DNA of 64,000 nt from assembly GCF_900083545.1 (NCBI RefSeq), contig NZ_LT559262.1, positions 2,265,673 through 2,329,672 on the forward strand. Direction: 5' to 3'. Positions 16,357 to 25,702 of the stretch are shown here, one piece after another (the stretch's first letter is position 1; every line of letters starts with the position of its first letter). The notes beneath the pieces were generated by a model. That model was given only the letters and a program-made list of their open reading frames with translations, searched no databases and was not told the DNA's origin. Source of the stretch: Alistipes provencensis (lineage in GTDB: Bacteria > Bacteroidota > Bacteroidia > Bacteroidales > Rikenellaceae). The translations under genes were made by a program, and so were the position numbers.

Positions 16357-19300
16357 ATGAACACGGCATTTTTTTGCCAGAATAACGGGAAGATCTGCAA
16401 AGGATTTTTCCTGTTGTGTCTGCTGGTCGGCCTGTGCGCTGCTCCCTTCGCGGCGAAGGCCCAGCAAAGCAAACCGCGTGTAACAGTTACGGGAACCGTC
16501 ACCGATACGGGCGGGCTGCCCGTTCCGGGCGCCTCGGTCGTCCTTCATGGAACCACGATCGGCATCTCGACCGATGCGAACGGAAAATTCAGGCTCGAAT
16601 TCGAAGAACGTCCCAACATCATCATCGACGTGTCGTTCATCGGCATGAAGAAACAGGAAATCCCCGTCAAACTTCGCGGCGGCAAAGCTGACATCAAGGT
16701 CATTCTCGAAAGCGACACCAACATCGAAGAGGTCGTCGTGACGGGTATCTTCACCCGGAAAAAGGAAGGATATACGGGTTCCGTATCGACGATCAAAGGC
16801 GAGGACATCAAGAAATACTCCACGACGAATATCGCCAAGGCGATCAGTGCCGTGGAACCGAGTTTCCGTATCATGGACAATTTCGAGATGGGTTCGAACC
16901 CCAATGCGCTGCCCGACATGCGCATGCGCGGCACGTCGACGCTTCCCGGAGGCGCCGCCTCGGGCGACGGGCTGATCTCGTTGCAGGGCGAGTACGACAC
17001 CTATCCCAACCAGCCGCTGCTGCTTTTGGACGGCTTCGAGATCGACGTGCAGACGATGGCCGACCTCGATCCCGACCGCGTGGCATCTATCACCATTCTG
17101 AAGGACGCCTCGGCAACGGCGATCTATGGCTCGAAAGCCTCGAACGGCGTCATCGTGATCGAAACGCTGGCCCCGAAGCCCGGTACGATCAATGTCACAT
17201 ACAGCGGCAACGTGCGCGTCGAAATGCCCGATCTCTCGTCGTACAATCTGATGAACTCCGCGGAGAAGATCTATGTGGAAAAACTCGCAGGGCTCTATGC
17301 CGAGAACGACCTCGACGCCCAGCGCGACTATCAGTCGCGTCTGCGCGAGGTGAAACGGGGTGTGGATACCTACTGGCTTTCGAAGCCGTTGCGTACTTCG
17401 GTGCAGCATCGTCACGCACTGACGCTCGAAGGCGGCTCGAACGAACTGCGCTACAAGCTCTATGCGGGTCTGAACGAAACGCCCGGCGTAATGAAAGGCT
17501 CGAAGCGCAGCACGCAGACCGTATCGCTCGATCTGAGTTACCGGTTCAAAAAATTCCTGCTCAAGAACAGCGTCACGGCCGACAATGCCGTAGGTACCGA
17601 GAGCCCCTACGGTTCATTCAGCGATTATGCTTCGCTGAATCCCTACCTGCGGCCTTACGACGAAAACGGCAACATCAACAAGATCATGCAAACATGGAAC
17701 ATGTCCTACAGCGGTGGTGCCGGAAACCGATATGAAGTGGCCAATCCGCTCTACAATACGACATTTCATAGTCTCGATCGCGATACGGACTTTACCGTGC
17801 GCAACCTTTTCAAACTCGAATACCGTCCCTCGGAGGCGTGGATTCTTCAGGGGAACGTTTCCATCAGCAAAAACACGGGCAAAGCCGAGGTTTTCCGTCC
17901 GGGCTATCACACGGCTTTCAACAACGTGACCGACCCGTCGCTCAAAGGCGACTTCACGCGCACGCAGTCCGAAGCGTTCAACTATGCCGTGGATTTCACG
18001 GTGATGTACAACAAGGCGATCCGCAATACGCATTTCATCACGGCGAATCTCCGCTATTCGGTCGACCAGACCCGGAATGAAGCCTACGGGGCCAAAGTCA
18101 CCGGATTCCCCAACGATGCCATGGACCACATCCTTTTCGGTCAGAAATACAGCGAGAACATGTCCGGCTCGGAGAACACGTCGCGCAGTATCGGCGGTGT
18201 GCTGGCCGTAGGTTACTCCTACAAATACCGTTATTCGTTCGACGCCAATATCCGCGTCGACGGTTCGTCGCAGTTCGGCAAGGACAACCGGTTCGCGCCT
18301 TTCTGGTCGGCGGGCGTCAAATGGAATATCATGAACGAGGAGTTCATGAAAGGTCAGAAAACCTGGCTCGACGATCTGGTGCTTTCGGTCACTTACGGCA
18401 TTACTGGTACGCAAGGTTTCGCTCCGTACCAGTCGCGGCATGTATATTCCTATTCGAACCTGATGCGTTACTACCTCTCGTCCGACGCCACGGGCGTCGA
18501 GCTGGTAGCCTTGGGCAACGACCACCTGAAATGGCAGCAGACCGCGACGTGGAACACGCGCCTCGAAGCTTCGTTGTTCAAAGGCCGGCTGACCGCACGC
18601 GCCGAGTACTATATCAAAAACACGAAAAACTCCGTGACGCAGATCACGCTGGCTCCGTCGCTGGGCTTCTCCTCGTTCCCGGAGAACATGGGCACGCTCG
18701 AAAACCGGGGTGTCGAACTGAACCTTGCGGTGATTCCCTACCGCAACGATGCTGCACAATCCTATTGGGTCGTCTCGGTCAACGGTTCGCATAATACGAA
18801 CAAACTGACGAAAATCTCCGATGCGCTGCGCCGTCAGAACGAACTGAATGCCTCGGCGGAGTCGATCTCTCCGTTGCCGCGCTACGTCGAAGGCATGTCC
18901 ACGACAGCGATCTGGGCCGTAAAATCATTGGGTATCGACCCTGCGACAGGCGATGAGATATTGCTTAAACGCAACGGAGCCATCACCTCCGAATACGATG
19001 TCGTCGATGCCGTGGTATGCGGCGACACGGAACCTAAATGGCAGGGAACGATCAACACGGCTTTCCAGTACAAAGGTTTCGGCGCTAATCTCTCGTTCAC
19101 CTACCGTTTCGGCGGCCAGATGTATAACGAAACGCTCGTGTCGAAGGTCGAGAACGCCGATTTGCGTTACAATGCCGATCGCCGCGTACTGACCGAACGT
19201 TGGCAGAAACCCGGCGACCGTGCGCAGTACAAACGCCTGACGAACTCCGCGGACGGAGCCAATACACAGCAGACATCACGCTTCGTGATGGATGAAAACA

Positions 19301-19500
19301 CGCTTCAGATGGGTTCGCTGTCGCTGACCTACCGTATGGACAGTAACAATGCTCCCTGGCTCAAGAAACTCCGTATTTCGTCTATGAAGTGGGGCTTTAC
19401 CATGGAGGATGTCTTCTACGCTTCGACCATTAAACGTGAGCGCGGTACGATCTATCCTTTCTCGCGCCAGTTCGCTCTTTCGCTCAATCTCGTCTTCTGA
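16357..19500 (+). CDS. SusC/RagA family TonB-linked outer membrane transporter
   Basis: 1047 aa. The start was set at ATG 16357 (MNTAFFCQNNGKICKGFFLL), because the longer frame runs through the upstream terminator. Signal peptide to about AAKAQQ, then a carboxypeptidase-D-like regulatory domain (VTGTVTDTGGLPVPGASVVL), a TonB box/plug (NIEEVVVTGIF, GSVSTIKGEDIKKYST), and the barrel ending in FALSLNLVF. There is no STN domain, so it is not coupled to a FecR anti-sigma factor in the usual way. It is followed 10 bases later by its SusD partner. The proteases downstream suggest peptide rather than glycan import. Confidence 0.95.
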   Translation: MNTAFFCQNNGKICKGFFLLCLLVGLCAAPFAAKAQQSKPRVTVTGTVTDTGGLPVPGASVVLHGTTIGISTDANGKFRLEFEERPNIIIDVSFIGMKKQEIPVKLRGGKADIKVILESDTNIEEVVVTGIFTRKKEGYTGSVSTIKGEDIKKYSTTNIAKAISAVEPSFRIMDNFEMGSNPNALPDMRMRGTSTLPGGAASGDGLISLQGEYDTYPNQPLLLLDGFEIDVQTMADLDPDRVASITILKDASATAIYGSKASNGVIVIETLAPKPGTINVTYSGNVRVEMPDLSSYNLMNSAEKIYVEKLAGLYAENDLDAQRDYQSRLREVKRGVDTYWLSKPLRTSVQHRHALTLEGGSNELRYKLYAGLNETPGVMKGSKRSTQTVSLDLSYRFKKFLLKNSVTADNAVGTESPYGSFSDYASLNPYLRPYDENGNINKIMQTWNMSYSGGAGNRYEVANPLYNTTFHSLDRDTDFTVRNLFKLEYRPSEAWILQGNVSISKNTGKAEVFRPGYHTAFNNVTDPSLKGDFTRTQSEAFNYAVDFTVMYNKAIRNTHFITANLRYSVDQTRNEAYGAKVTGFPNDAMDHILFGQKYSENMSGSENTSRSIGGVLAVGYSYKYRYSFDANIRVDGSSQFGKDNRFAPFWSAGVKWNIMNEEFMKGQKTWLDDLVLSVTYGITGTQGFAPYQSRHVYSYSNLMRYYLSSDATGVELVALGNDHLKWQQTATWNTRLEASLFKGRLTARAEYYIKNTKNSVTQITLAPSLGFSSFPENMGTLENRGVELNLAVIPYRNDAAQSYWVVSVNGSHNTNKLTKISDALRRQNELNASAESISPLPRYVEGMSTTAIWAVKSLGIDPATGDEILLKRNGAITSEYDVVDAVVCGDTEPKWQGTINTAFQYKGFGANLSFTYRFGGQMYNETLVSKVENADLRYNADRRVLTERWQKPGDRAQYKRLTNSADGANTQQTSRFVMDENTLQMGSLSLTYRMDSNNAPWLKKLRISSMKWGFTMEDVFYASTIKRERGTIYPFSRQFALSLNLVF

Positions 19501-19510
19501 CAAATACCGT

Positions 19511-20989
19511 ATGAAAAAGATATTTTACCGCACCATATTGTTTCTGGGGCTTGCAGGCACACTTTCTTCCTGCGGAGAGTGGCTCGATGTGCAGCCCAAA
19601 ACCTCAATCGAGCAGGACGACCTCTTCTCCCAGGAATACGGCTTCAAGGACGCATTGACGGGTTTCTATATCAAAATGGGGGAAACGGGTCTTTATGCCC
19701 AGAATCTCACCTACGGCTACCTCGATTTGCTGGCCGGCCTTTACACCAGAGCCTCGATTCTGGGGATTTACGACATGTCGACGCTCTATGCTTTCGACGG
19801 CGCCTACCAAAGCACCGTGAACCAGATCTACGCCGAGATGTACAACATCATCGCCAACATCAACAACTTCCTCCACTTCATCGATGTCAAGCGCGATGTC
19901 ATCACGACCCCTGACTATTATGAAACGATGAAGGGCGAAGCGCTGGGGTTGAGAGCGTTTCTCCATTTCGACCTGTTGCGCATGTTCGGACCCGTCTATG
20001 CCGTACATCCCGAAAGCAAAGCCGTTCCTTACCGCACGCAGTTCAACCATGAAGCCACTCCGATTCTTTCGGCGCGTGAGGTGCTCGATCTCTGCATCGC
20101 CGACCTGCTCGAGGCCGAAGAGCTGCTCGAAGAGCACGACAGCCAGATTTTCAACTACGACGATACGGCCGATCCGTTCACCGAGATGCGGCAGATGCGC
20201 ATGAACATCTGGGCCGTGAAAGCAATGCTCGCCCGCACATATCTCTACAAGGGAGATGCCGGCAGCAAGGAACTGGCGCTCGACTACGCTTTGCAGGTTA
20301 TCGAAAGCGGCAAGTTCACATTGGCCGACCGAAGCATGATCGGAGCCTACCCGAACATGCCTTCGGAGCATATTTTCGCGCTCTCGATCTTCGATTATTA
20401 TTCCATCGTCGACCCGATCTTCGTCGACCCGGATGTTTCGACCATCCTTTCCGCAACGAAAACCCAGGTCGAGACATGGTACGAAGGGAGCGTCGACAGT
20501 CGCCGTCAGGTCATGGCTCCGAGGCTCGATCAGGGAGGACAGGATATGGTGGTGCTGACGAAATACGATCAAGGCAAATACAGTTCCGCACGCGACAACT
20601 ATTCCGGTTACGATGCGCAGCCGCTGATCCGGCTGTCGGAAATGTACTATATCGCCGCCGAGTGCGAATCCGATCCGGAAACTGCCGCCGACTATTTGGA
20701 CGAGGTGATCTCCCTGCGCACGGGAAGGTACGATGTGACACTGACTCAAGGATTCGACCAGCGGGATACCCGTCAGATCTACGGCATCACTACCGGTCAG
20801 ACCGTACGCACGAACGAATTGATGAAAGAGTATCTCAAAGAGTTCTACGGCGAAGGACAACTCTTCTATTTCTACAAGCGCCATAATTTTACAACATTCT
20901 CGAACTGTCCACTGACCAACACCGACATGACATCGCATTATCAGATGCCGCTGCCGGACGATGAATACACATTCGGAAACAATAACTAA
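19511..20989 (+). CDS. SusD/RagB family nutrient-binding lipoprotein
   Basis: 492 aa lipoprotein (Cys21 in LSSCGEWLDVQPKTSIEQDDLF, the classic SusD N-terminal pattern). Helical TPR-like core with GEALGLRAFLHFDLLRMFGPVY and the usual SusD tail region (PLIRLSEMYYIAAE, LKEFYGEGQLFYFYKR, QMPLPDDEYTFGN). It forms the lid of the SusC transporter encoded 10 bases upstream. The start at 19511 lies outside the susC frame and gives a good signal peptide. Confidence 0.95.
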   Translation: MKKIFYRTILFLGLAGTLSSCGEWLDVQPKTSIEQDDLFSQEYGFKDALTGFYIKMGETGLYAQNLTYGYLDLLAGLYTRASILGIYDMSTLYAFDGAYQSTVNQIYAEMYNIIANINNFLHFIDVKRDVITTPDYYETMKGEALGLRAFLHFDLLRMFGPVYAVHPESKAVPYRTQFNHEATPILSAREVLDLCIADLLEAEELLEEHDSQIFNYDDTADPFTEMRQMRMNIWAVKAMLARTYLYKGDAGSKELALDYALQVIESGKFTLADRSMIGAYPNMPSEHIFALSIFDYYSIVDPIFVDPDVSTILSATKTQVETWYEGSVDSRRQVMAPRLDQGGQDMVVLTKYDQGKYSSARDNYSGYDAQPLIRLSEMYYIAAECESDPETAADYLDEVISLRTGRYDVTLTQGFDQRDTRQIYGITTGQTVRTNELMKEYLKEFYGEGQLFYFYKRHNFTTFSNCPLTNTDMTSHYQMPLPDDEYTFGNNN

Positions 20990-20995
20990 ACGACC

Positions 20996-21718
20996 ATGAA
21001 CAAAACGATCATAACGGCACTGTGTATCGGCACGATCCTCATCTCCGGTTGCAAGGAAAACGACATCGCATACTACGGTGAAGAATCCCGTCTGGAGTTC
21101 TCGACCTACATTTCGTGCGCGTTCAACGACCAAAATTATTTCGATGCCTTCATTGCGGACGAGAAGATTACAAACGTCGATTTTCCGGTCAAGGTCAACC
21201 TCATCGGGCAGCTGTTGACCGGGGAGCGTACTTTTTGCCTGCAATGGAGCCAGGACGAAAAAACGGATTACGACATAGCGATTGCATTGGAGAATCCCTA
21301 TACGTTTCCTGTGAGTACAGAAACGACGTCAGCAAAAATTAGTGTCGCATGTCCTGACAGAAATTGCATCTCGACGGCCAAATCTCCGCGCCAAGGGCGT
21401 GCTTCGATAACTTTCGATGCGGAAAATTCCGCACACCAGTTCGGTCTGGGCCGTGAGGAGAACCTCACGGGGGAGGTTCATGCGACCCTAAGTATCCAGC
21501 CCTCGACATGGAGCAACGAATGGTGGGGTTCGTACAGCAATTCGAAATACATCCTGATGATGGAGTGTTTCAAGACCACGCACGACGCCATTGCGAAAAC
21601 ACAGGCAAACCAAGTCAAAATCAGGACCTATTATACACAGTACAAGCGAGAACACGGCCCGCTCTACGGCGATGATGACGAGAGCAGTACCGAAATTTCA
21701 TTCCCGCTGAACAGTTAA
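20996..21718 (+). CDS. DUF4843 domain lipoprotein
   Basis: 240 aa lipoprotein (Cys19 in LISGCKENDIAYYGEESRLEF). The opening YYGEESRLEF and the segment VDFPVKVNLIGQLLTGERTF match DUF4843 proteins, which regularly follow susD in Bacteroidetes. Probably surface exposed and an accessory subunit of the SusCD complex; its ligand is unknown. The gene starts 6 bases after susD and is in the same operon. Confidence 0.88.
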   Translation: MNKTIITALCIGTILISGCKENDIAYYGEESRLEFSTYISCAFNDQNYFDAFIADEKITNVDFPVKVNLIGQLLTGERTFCLQWSQDEKTDYDIAIALENPYTFPVSTETTSAKISVACPDRNCISTAKSPRQGRASITFDAENSAHQFGLGREENLTGEVHATLSIQPSTWSNEWWGSYSNSKYILMMECFKTTHDAIAKTQANQVKIRTYYTQYKREHGPLYGDDDESSTEISFPLNS

Positions 21719-21729
21719 TGTGAGAAGAC

Positions 21730-23460
21730 ATGAAACAGTTATTTAAATTTTTGTGTGTCACGAGTTCATTGTGGTTAGCGTCCTGTTACGAAGACAAAAG
21801 CAACTACGACTACCACGAGATCAACGACATCGAGATCGTAAGTTCCTCGTATGTATATACCACGCCTCCGGAAGGTATGACGCGCGAGATCTTGATCGAG
21901 CCGACCATCACACAGACGATGACCTCCGGGAGTGAAAATCTCGCTTACGAGTGGAAACGCCGTGTAGACGGTCTCTCCTGGAGTGTCGTGGGACACGAGG
22001 CGACCTACAGACTGGTCGTCACATCGAATGATACGCAGGATATCTACCTGCGCTTTGCTGTGACGGATACCGATCAGGACATCATCACCTACGAAGAGAT
22101 CGTCGTACGGCCGATATTCGCATTCAATCAATGCTGGTTCGTCTTGCAGAACGAGAACGATCAAGCCGTATTGGGAAGCGTCGATGGCGAAGGTGCCGTC
22201 CGTGTCGTCACGCACGATATCTATAAGCAGGAAACCGGACGATCGTTCTCGGGAAAGCCGACCGGACTGGAGCTCCATCCGTTCATGCGACTGAACGATT
22301 TCCTTACAGATCCGGGCACTCCGACCTATGCGGTCTTACTCGGGGTATTCACGGACACAGAGCCCTACATACTCAACGGCTCGACGCTTGAGAATTTCAA
22401 GTGGAACTACCAGCGTCTGCTCTATGAAAAACGGATCAAAGGAGATGCGACTTTCGCCCCTTGGTCGATGATCGGCTGTCGGAACAATCTTTCTATCGTC
22501 GATGATGGAAAACTGTGGATGGCGTTCTGCGATTCGTTCGGCCTCTGCTATACGGCCAAACTCGATCCTGCGCTGGGCGGCGAATTCGATTATCAGGCAG
22601 CATTACTGGGATACGGGGTCTTAACATTAGGCCCCTCGAATGTCATCTACGATAGCAGGGGCAACCGTTTCCTCTTTCACCAAATGACCGATGCTTTCTC
22701 GATGGGAATTCACGACCGTCAAGCCATCGCCAACGGCAACGGAGATCGGGACAACCTCTATACGGAAGACCGGTATAATGCCGGTGGAACGCTCGTATCG
22801 CTGGCCACCATGTCGGAAGAGGCCAAAGTAAGCTCCGCATTCGACCCGGATCATCTGCCGGGCGATATCCGAATGGATTATATGGGGCTGATGAACAGTC
22901 AGCTCACCTACAACGCGACGCTGGCCGTGGGGCACAACTCCTCGAACGAGCTCCACGTTTACGAGTTCAATCAGGACGTACTATCGGGTTCCATGAGCGA
23001 TCTTCCTTTCTGCAATGCTTACTGGAACATCCGGGCCGAGGGCGATGTCTCCGCCCTCCAAGCAGGAGAGCTGCCCGTGGCGAGCTCTCTCTTCTTCAAC
23101 CGGATATTTTTCTATGCCGCCGGCAACAAGGTATATCGCGTGGATATGTCATTCTCGGAGCAGATACCGACCGTGTCGCTGGTCTATGAATATCCCGATG
23201 CCGATTCGAAAATCACCCATATGAAATTCAAATCCGATTGCTATGACATCATAGAAAACGGCACTAACAAGGAGATTCAACGTCACTTGGGCCTTATCGT
23301 CGAGGATGCCGGGGGAAATGCCTGCCTGGTGGAGCTTCTTCTGACCGTCGCCGGAGAGATCGAACGCGACAGACAGACGGATCAACCCATCGTCTATACG
23401 TTCGACGGGGATTTCAAGCATGTCGTGGATTTCACCTTCTCGTTCCGTGAAACGATTTGA
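21730..23460 (+). CDS. PKD-like family surface lipoprotein
   Basis: 576 aa lipoprotein (Cys19 in WLASCYEDKSNYDYHEINDIEI). The opening after the Cys is typical of PKD-like lipoproteins downstream of SusD/DUF4843. An Ig/PKD-like fold (about 35-135: ENLAYEWKRRVDGLSW, IYLRFAVTDTD) is followed by a long region that may be a beta-propeller. The role is likely ligand capture at the cell surface. Its last 14 bases overlap the start of the metalloprotease gene. Confidence 0.82.
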   Translation: MKQLFKFLCVTSSLWLASCYEDKSNYDYHEINDIEIVSSSYVYTTPPEGMTREILIEPTITQTMTSGSENLAYEWKRRVDGLSWSVVGHEATYRLVVTSNDTQDIYLRFAVTDTDQDIITYEEIVVRPIFAFNQCWFVLQNENDQAVLGSVDGEGAVRVVTHDIYKQETGRSFSGKPTGLELHPFMRLNDFLTDPGTPTYAVLLGVFTDTEPYILNGSTLENFKWNYQRLLYEKRIKGDATFAPWSMIGCRNNLSIVDDGKLWMAFCDSFGLCYTAKLDPALGGEFDYQAALLGYGVLTLGPSNVIYDSRGNRFLFHQMTDAFSMGIHDRQAIANGNGDRDNLYTEDRYNAGGTLVSLATMSEEAKVSSAFDPDHLPGDIRMDYMGLMNSQLTYNATLAVGHNSSNELHVYEFNQDVLSGSMSDLPFCNAYWNIRAEGDVSALQAGELPVASSLFFNRIFFYAAGNKVYRVDMSFSEQIPTVSLVYEYPDADSKITHMKFKSDCYDIIENGTNKEIQRHLGLIVEDAGGNACLVELLLTVAGEIERDRQTDQPIVYTFDGDFKHVVDFTFSFRETI

Positions 23461-25702
23461 GGTCATACTTTTTGCCGCGGTTTTGCTGCTGTCGCTGAAA
23501 GAAACGGCGACAGCGGCAGAGTCCGGGGTGAATCTGTCCGGGGTGCCGAACGGGATGATCTCGGTGCATACGGACGGGGACCGGATTCTGTGGACTCTGC
23601 CCGATACACTCTCCGGCCGTGAAATGGGCCTTTTCGTCACGCTGCTGGATGCTCCCCTGCAAACCGACCGGGAGAACAAATACGGCTATCGGGGCGACCG
23701 CTACGGTCCGATGATCCTGCGGTTCGTCCGCAGCGGGCAGGACGTGCATCTGGAGAGCGCCGTCGGGCATCGGTTGGCGGACGATGACGCGGATTTTGCG
23801 TCTTTGCACAACGAACGGGAGGGTTGGAGCATCGTGCGGGATTTTCCCGTCGTCGGAAACGAAGCCGAACGCGGCCGCTTTACGATCGACGTCACGGAAT
23901 GGCTCGGTGACAGCCGGTTCTTCGGACTGGATCCCGTTTCATTCCTGTTTCGGCTGGTCGGCGTCGAGAGCCGTTCGTGTCTGTCCGAAATCCGAACGCT
24001 GAAGGATCAAGTGATCGTCCGTTCGGAAATTACCTGTATGCCGTCGCCGTTTCCCATTCCGGGAGCGCGACGCGACACTACGCGCTGGAAAGTCGGTACA
24101 ACGCTGGCTCTGTTGCCTGTCGAGCCCCGGCGTCCCCGCTACGACGACCCGCACGTCGGATTTTATTCCATTCCCGCAGTCCGTGCCGATTCCGGGGGAA
24201 CGACGGCGCTTCCGGCCCGGGTTATCAAACGCTGGCGGCTGGAGGTCGCACCCGAAGATTCGGCCCGTTATCTGCGCGGCGAGGCCGTCGAGCCTGTCCG
24301 GCCGATCCGATTCCGTCTCGATACGGCGTTCCCCGAACGCTGGAAGGTCCCGATGATCCGCGCCGTACATAACTGGCTGCCTGTTTTCGAAGCGTGCGGA
24401 TTCCGCAACGCCCTCGAAATCCGCGATGCGGAAAACGATCCCGACTGTACGCTCGACAATGTCCGTTACACATGGATTTGCTACAAGGAATCCCCGATGG
24501 AAAACGCCTACGGAAGTCCGCTTGCGGACTTGCGAAGCGGAGAGATCGTAAGCGCCCACATTTCCGTATTCAGTTCGGTTTTCAACCTGTTGCAGGAATG
24601 GTATATATCCCAGACAGGAAATACGAACCCCATTCCCGACGACATGACGGAGGCGCTGTTCGAAACGGTACTGACCCACGAAATCGGACATGTGCTGGGA
24701 TTGGAACACAATTATTACGGCAGTTCGCTCTACGACACGGCGCAACTGCGCGATGCGGAATCGATGCGGTGTACGGGAGCCGGCACGTCGATCATGGACT
24801 ATATGCGTCTGAACTATGCGGCGCAACCCGAAGACGGATTCGCACCGGCCGACCTCGTGCCGCATATCGGTGCTTACGATTATGCCGCCATCGACTGGGC
24901 CTACCATGAGTATCCCGGACTGGATTTCCGGACGGAATGCGACTCGGTCTTCCGGAAGGCCCGGGCAATGGCCTCCCGCCGGGAAACCCGGTTCATGACG
25001 CTTTCGAACGTCGATCCCCAGGCTCAGCGCGAAGACATCGGCCGCGAACCGCTGGAAAGCGCCCTTTTGGGAATGAATCACCTGAAAAGAGTATGTGAAA
25101 GAATTGCGGCACCGAACGCCGCCGGCACGGATACGGAGCAGTTGCAACGGGCCGTTGCCACGCAACTGGGATATTATACGGAACATGCCATGACCTATGT
25201 CGGGGGAATCTGCCATGACTTCGACGGTTCCATGCCGTCTGTCCGGGCGATCGGGGCGGACGAACAGCGCCGGGCGCTGGAGTTCCTGCGATGCTACGTC
25301 GTGGAGCCTCCCGCATGGCTCGCGGATGCGCTTCTCCGCCGAAACGGAACCCGGATTGCCGAACGGATGACGGAACGGCTCCCGTTCGTCCATGCGGCCG
25401 AATTGCGCGGCGGAAGCGATTATTCCGTAGAAGCGTATCTTGACGACATGCAGCGGATTTTCCTCGGCGATACGACAGATTCTTGTCCTTCGCCGGAGCG
25501 TCGGAAGCTGATCGACAGCTACACCGGGGCGCTCGTGCGGCGGATGCACGACGACGAACCGGGAACGGTCGGTATCCGGATCGCCGTTCGCTTGCGGCTC
25601 GAAGCGCTCTATCATGCCGTTGCGGAATACGACGACGAATACTGGGTCCGCTGGCGGGAACGGATGAACGAAACGCTCGGAATCAAAAACGGAACAAAAT
25701 GA
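23447..25702 (+). CDS. Zinc-dependent metalloprotease (DUF5117/DUF4953 type)
   Basis: About 751 aa. Carries the zinc site H411-E-I-G-H-V-L-G-L-E-H (HEIGHVLGLEHN) and downstream SIMDYMRLNY, which supplies the Met-turn of a metzincin. Upstream lies a DUF5117-like domain (DGDRILWTLPDTLSGREMG). I chose the GTG at 23447, because VKRFEVILFAAVLLLSL makes a normal signal peptide and overlaps the previous stop; an ATG at 23420 would add nine polar residues. It is exported. With the SusCD pair and a second protease downstream it points to extracellular or periplasmic protein degradation. Confidence 0.88.
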   Translation: MKRFEVILFAAVLLLSLKETATAAESGVNLSGVPNGMISVHTDGDRILWTLPDTLSGREMGLFVTLLDAPLQTDRENKYGYRGDRYGPMILRFVRSGQDVHLESAVGHRLADDDADFASLHNEREGWSIVRDFPVVGNEAERGRFTIDVTEWLGDSRFFGLDPVSFLFRLVGVESRSCLSEIRTLKDQVIVRSEITCMPSPFPIPGARRDTTRWKVGTTLALLPVEPRRPRYDDPHVGFYSIPAVRADSGGTTALPARVIKRWRLEVAPEDSARYLRGEAVEPVRPIRFRLDTAFPERWKVPMIRAVHNWLPVFEACGFRNALEIRDAENDPDCTLDNVRYTWICYKESPMENAYGSPLADLRSGEIVSAHISVFSSVFNLLQEWYISQTGNTNPIPDDMTEALFETVLTHEIGHVLGLEHNYYGSSLYDTAQLRDAESMRCTGAGTSIMDYMRLNYAAQPEDGFAPADLVPHIGAYDYAAIDWAYHEYPGLDFRTECDSVFRKARAMASRRETRFMTLSNVDPQAQREDIGREPLESALLGMNHLKRVCERIAAPNAAGTDTEQLQRAVATQLGYYTEHAMTYVGGICHDFDGSMPSVRAIGADEQRRALEFLRCYVVEPPAWLADALLRRNGTRIAERMTERLPFVHAAELRGGSDYSVEAYLDDMQRIFLGDTTDSCPSPERRKLIDSYTGALVRRMHDDEPGTVGIRIAVRLRLEALYHAVAEYDDEYWVRWRERMNETLGIKNGTK

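Noticed and set aside
19604..21244. 546-codon minus-strand open frame opposite susD/DUF4843
   Set aside because: Shadow frame of GC-rich coding sequence; the plus-strand products match known families.
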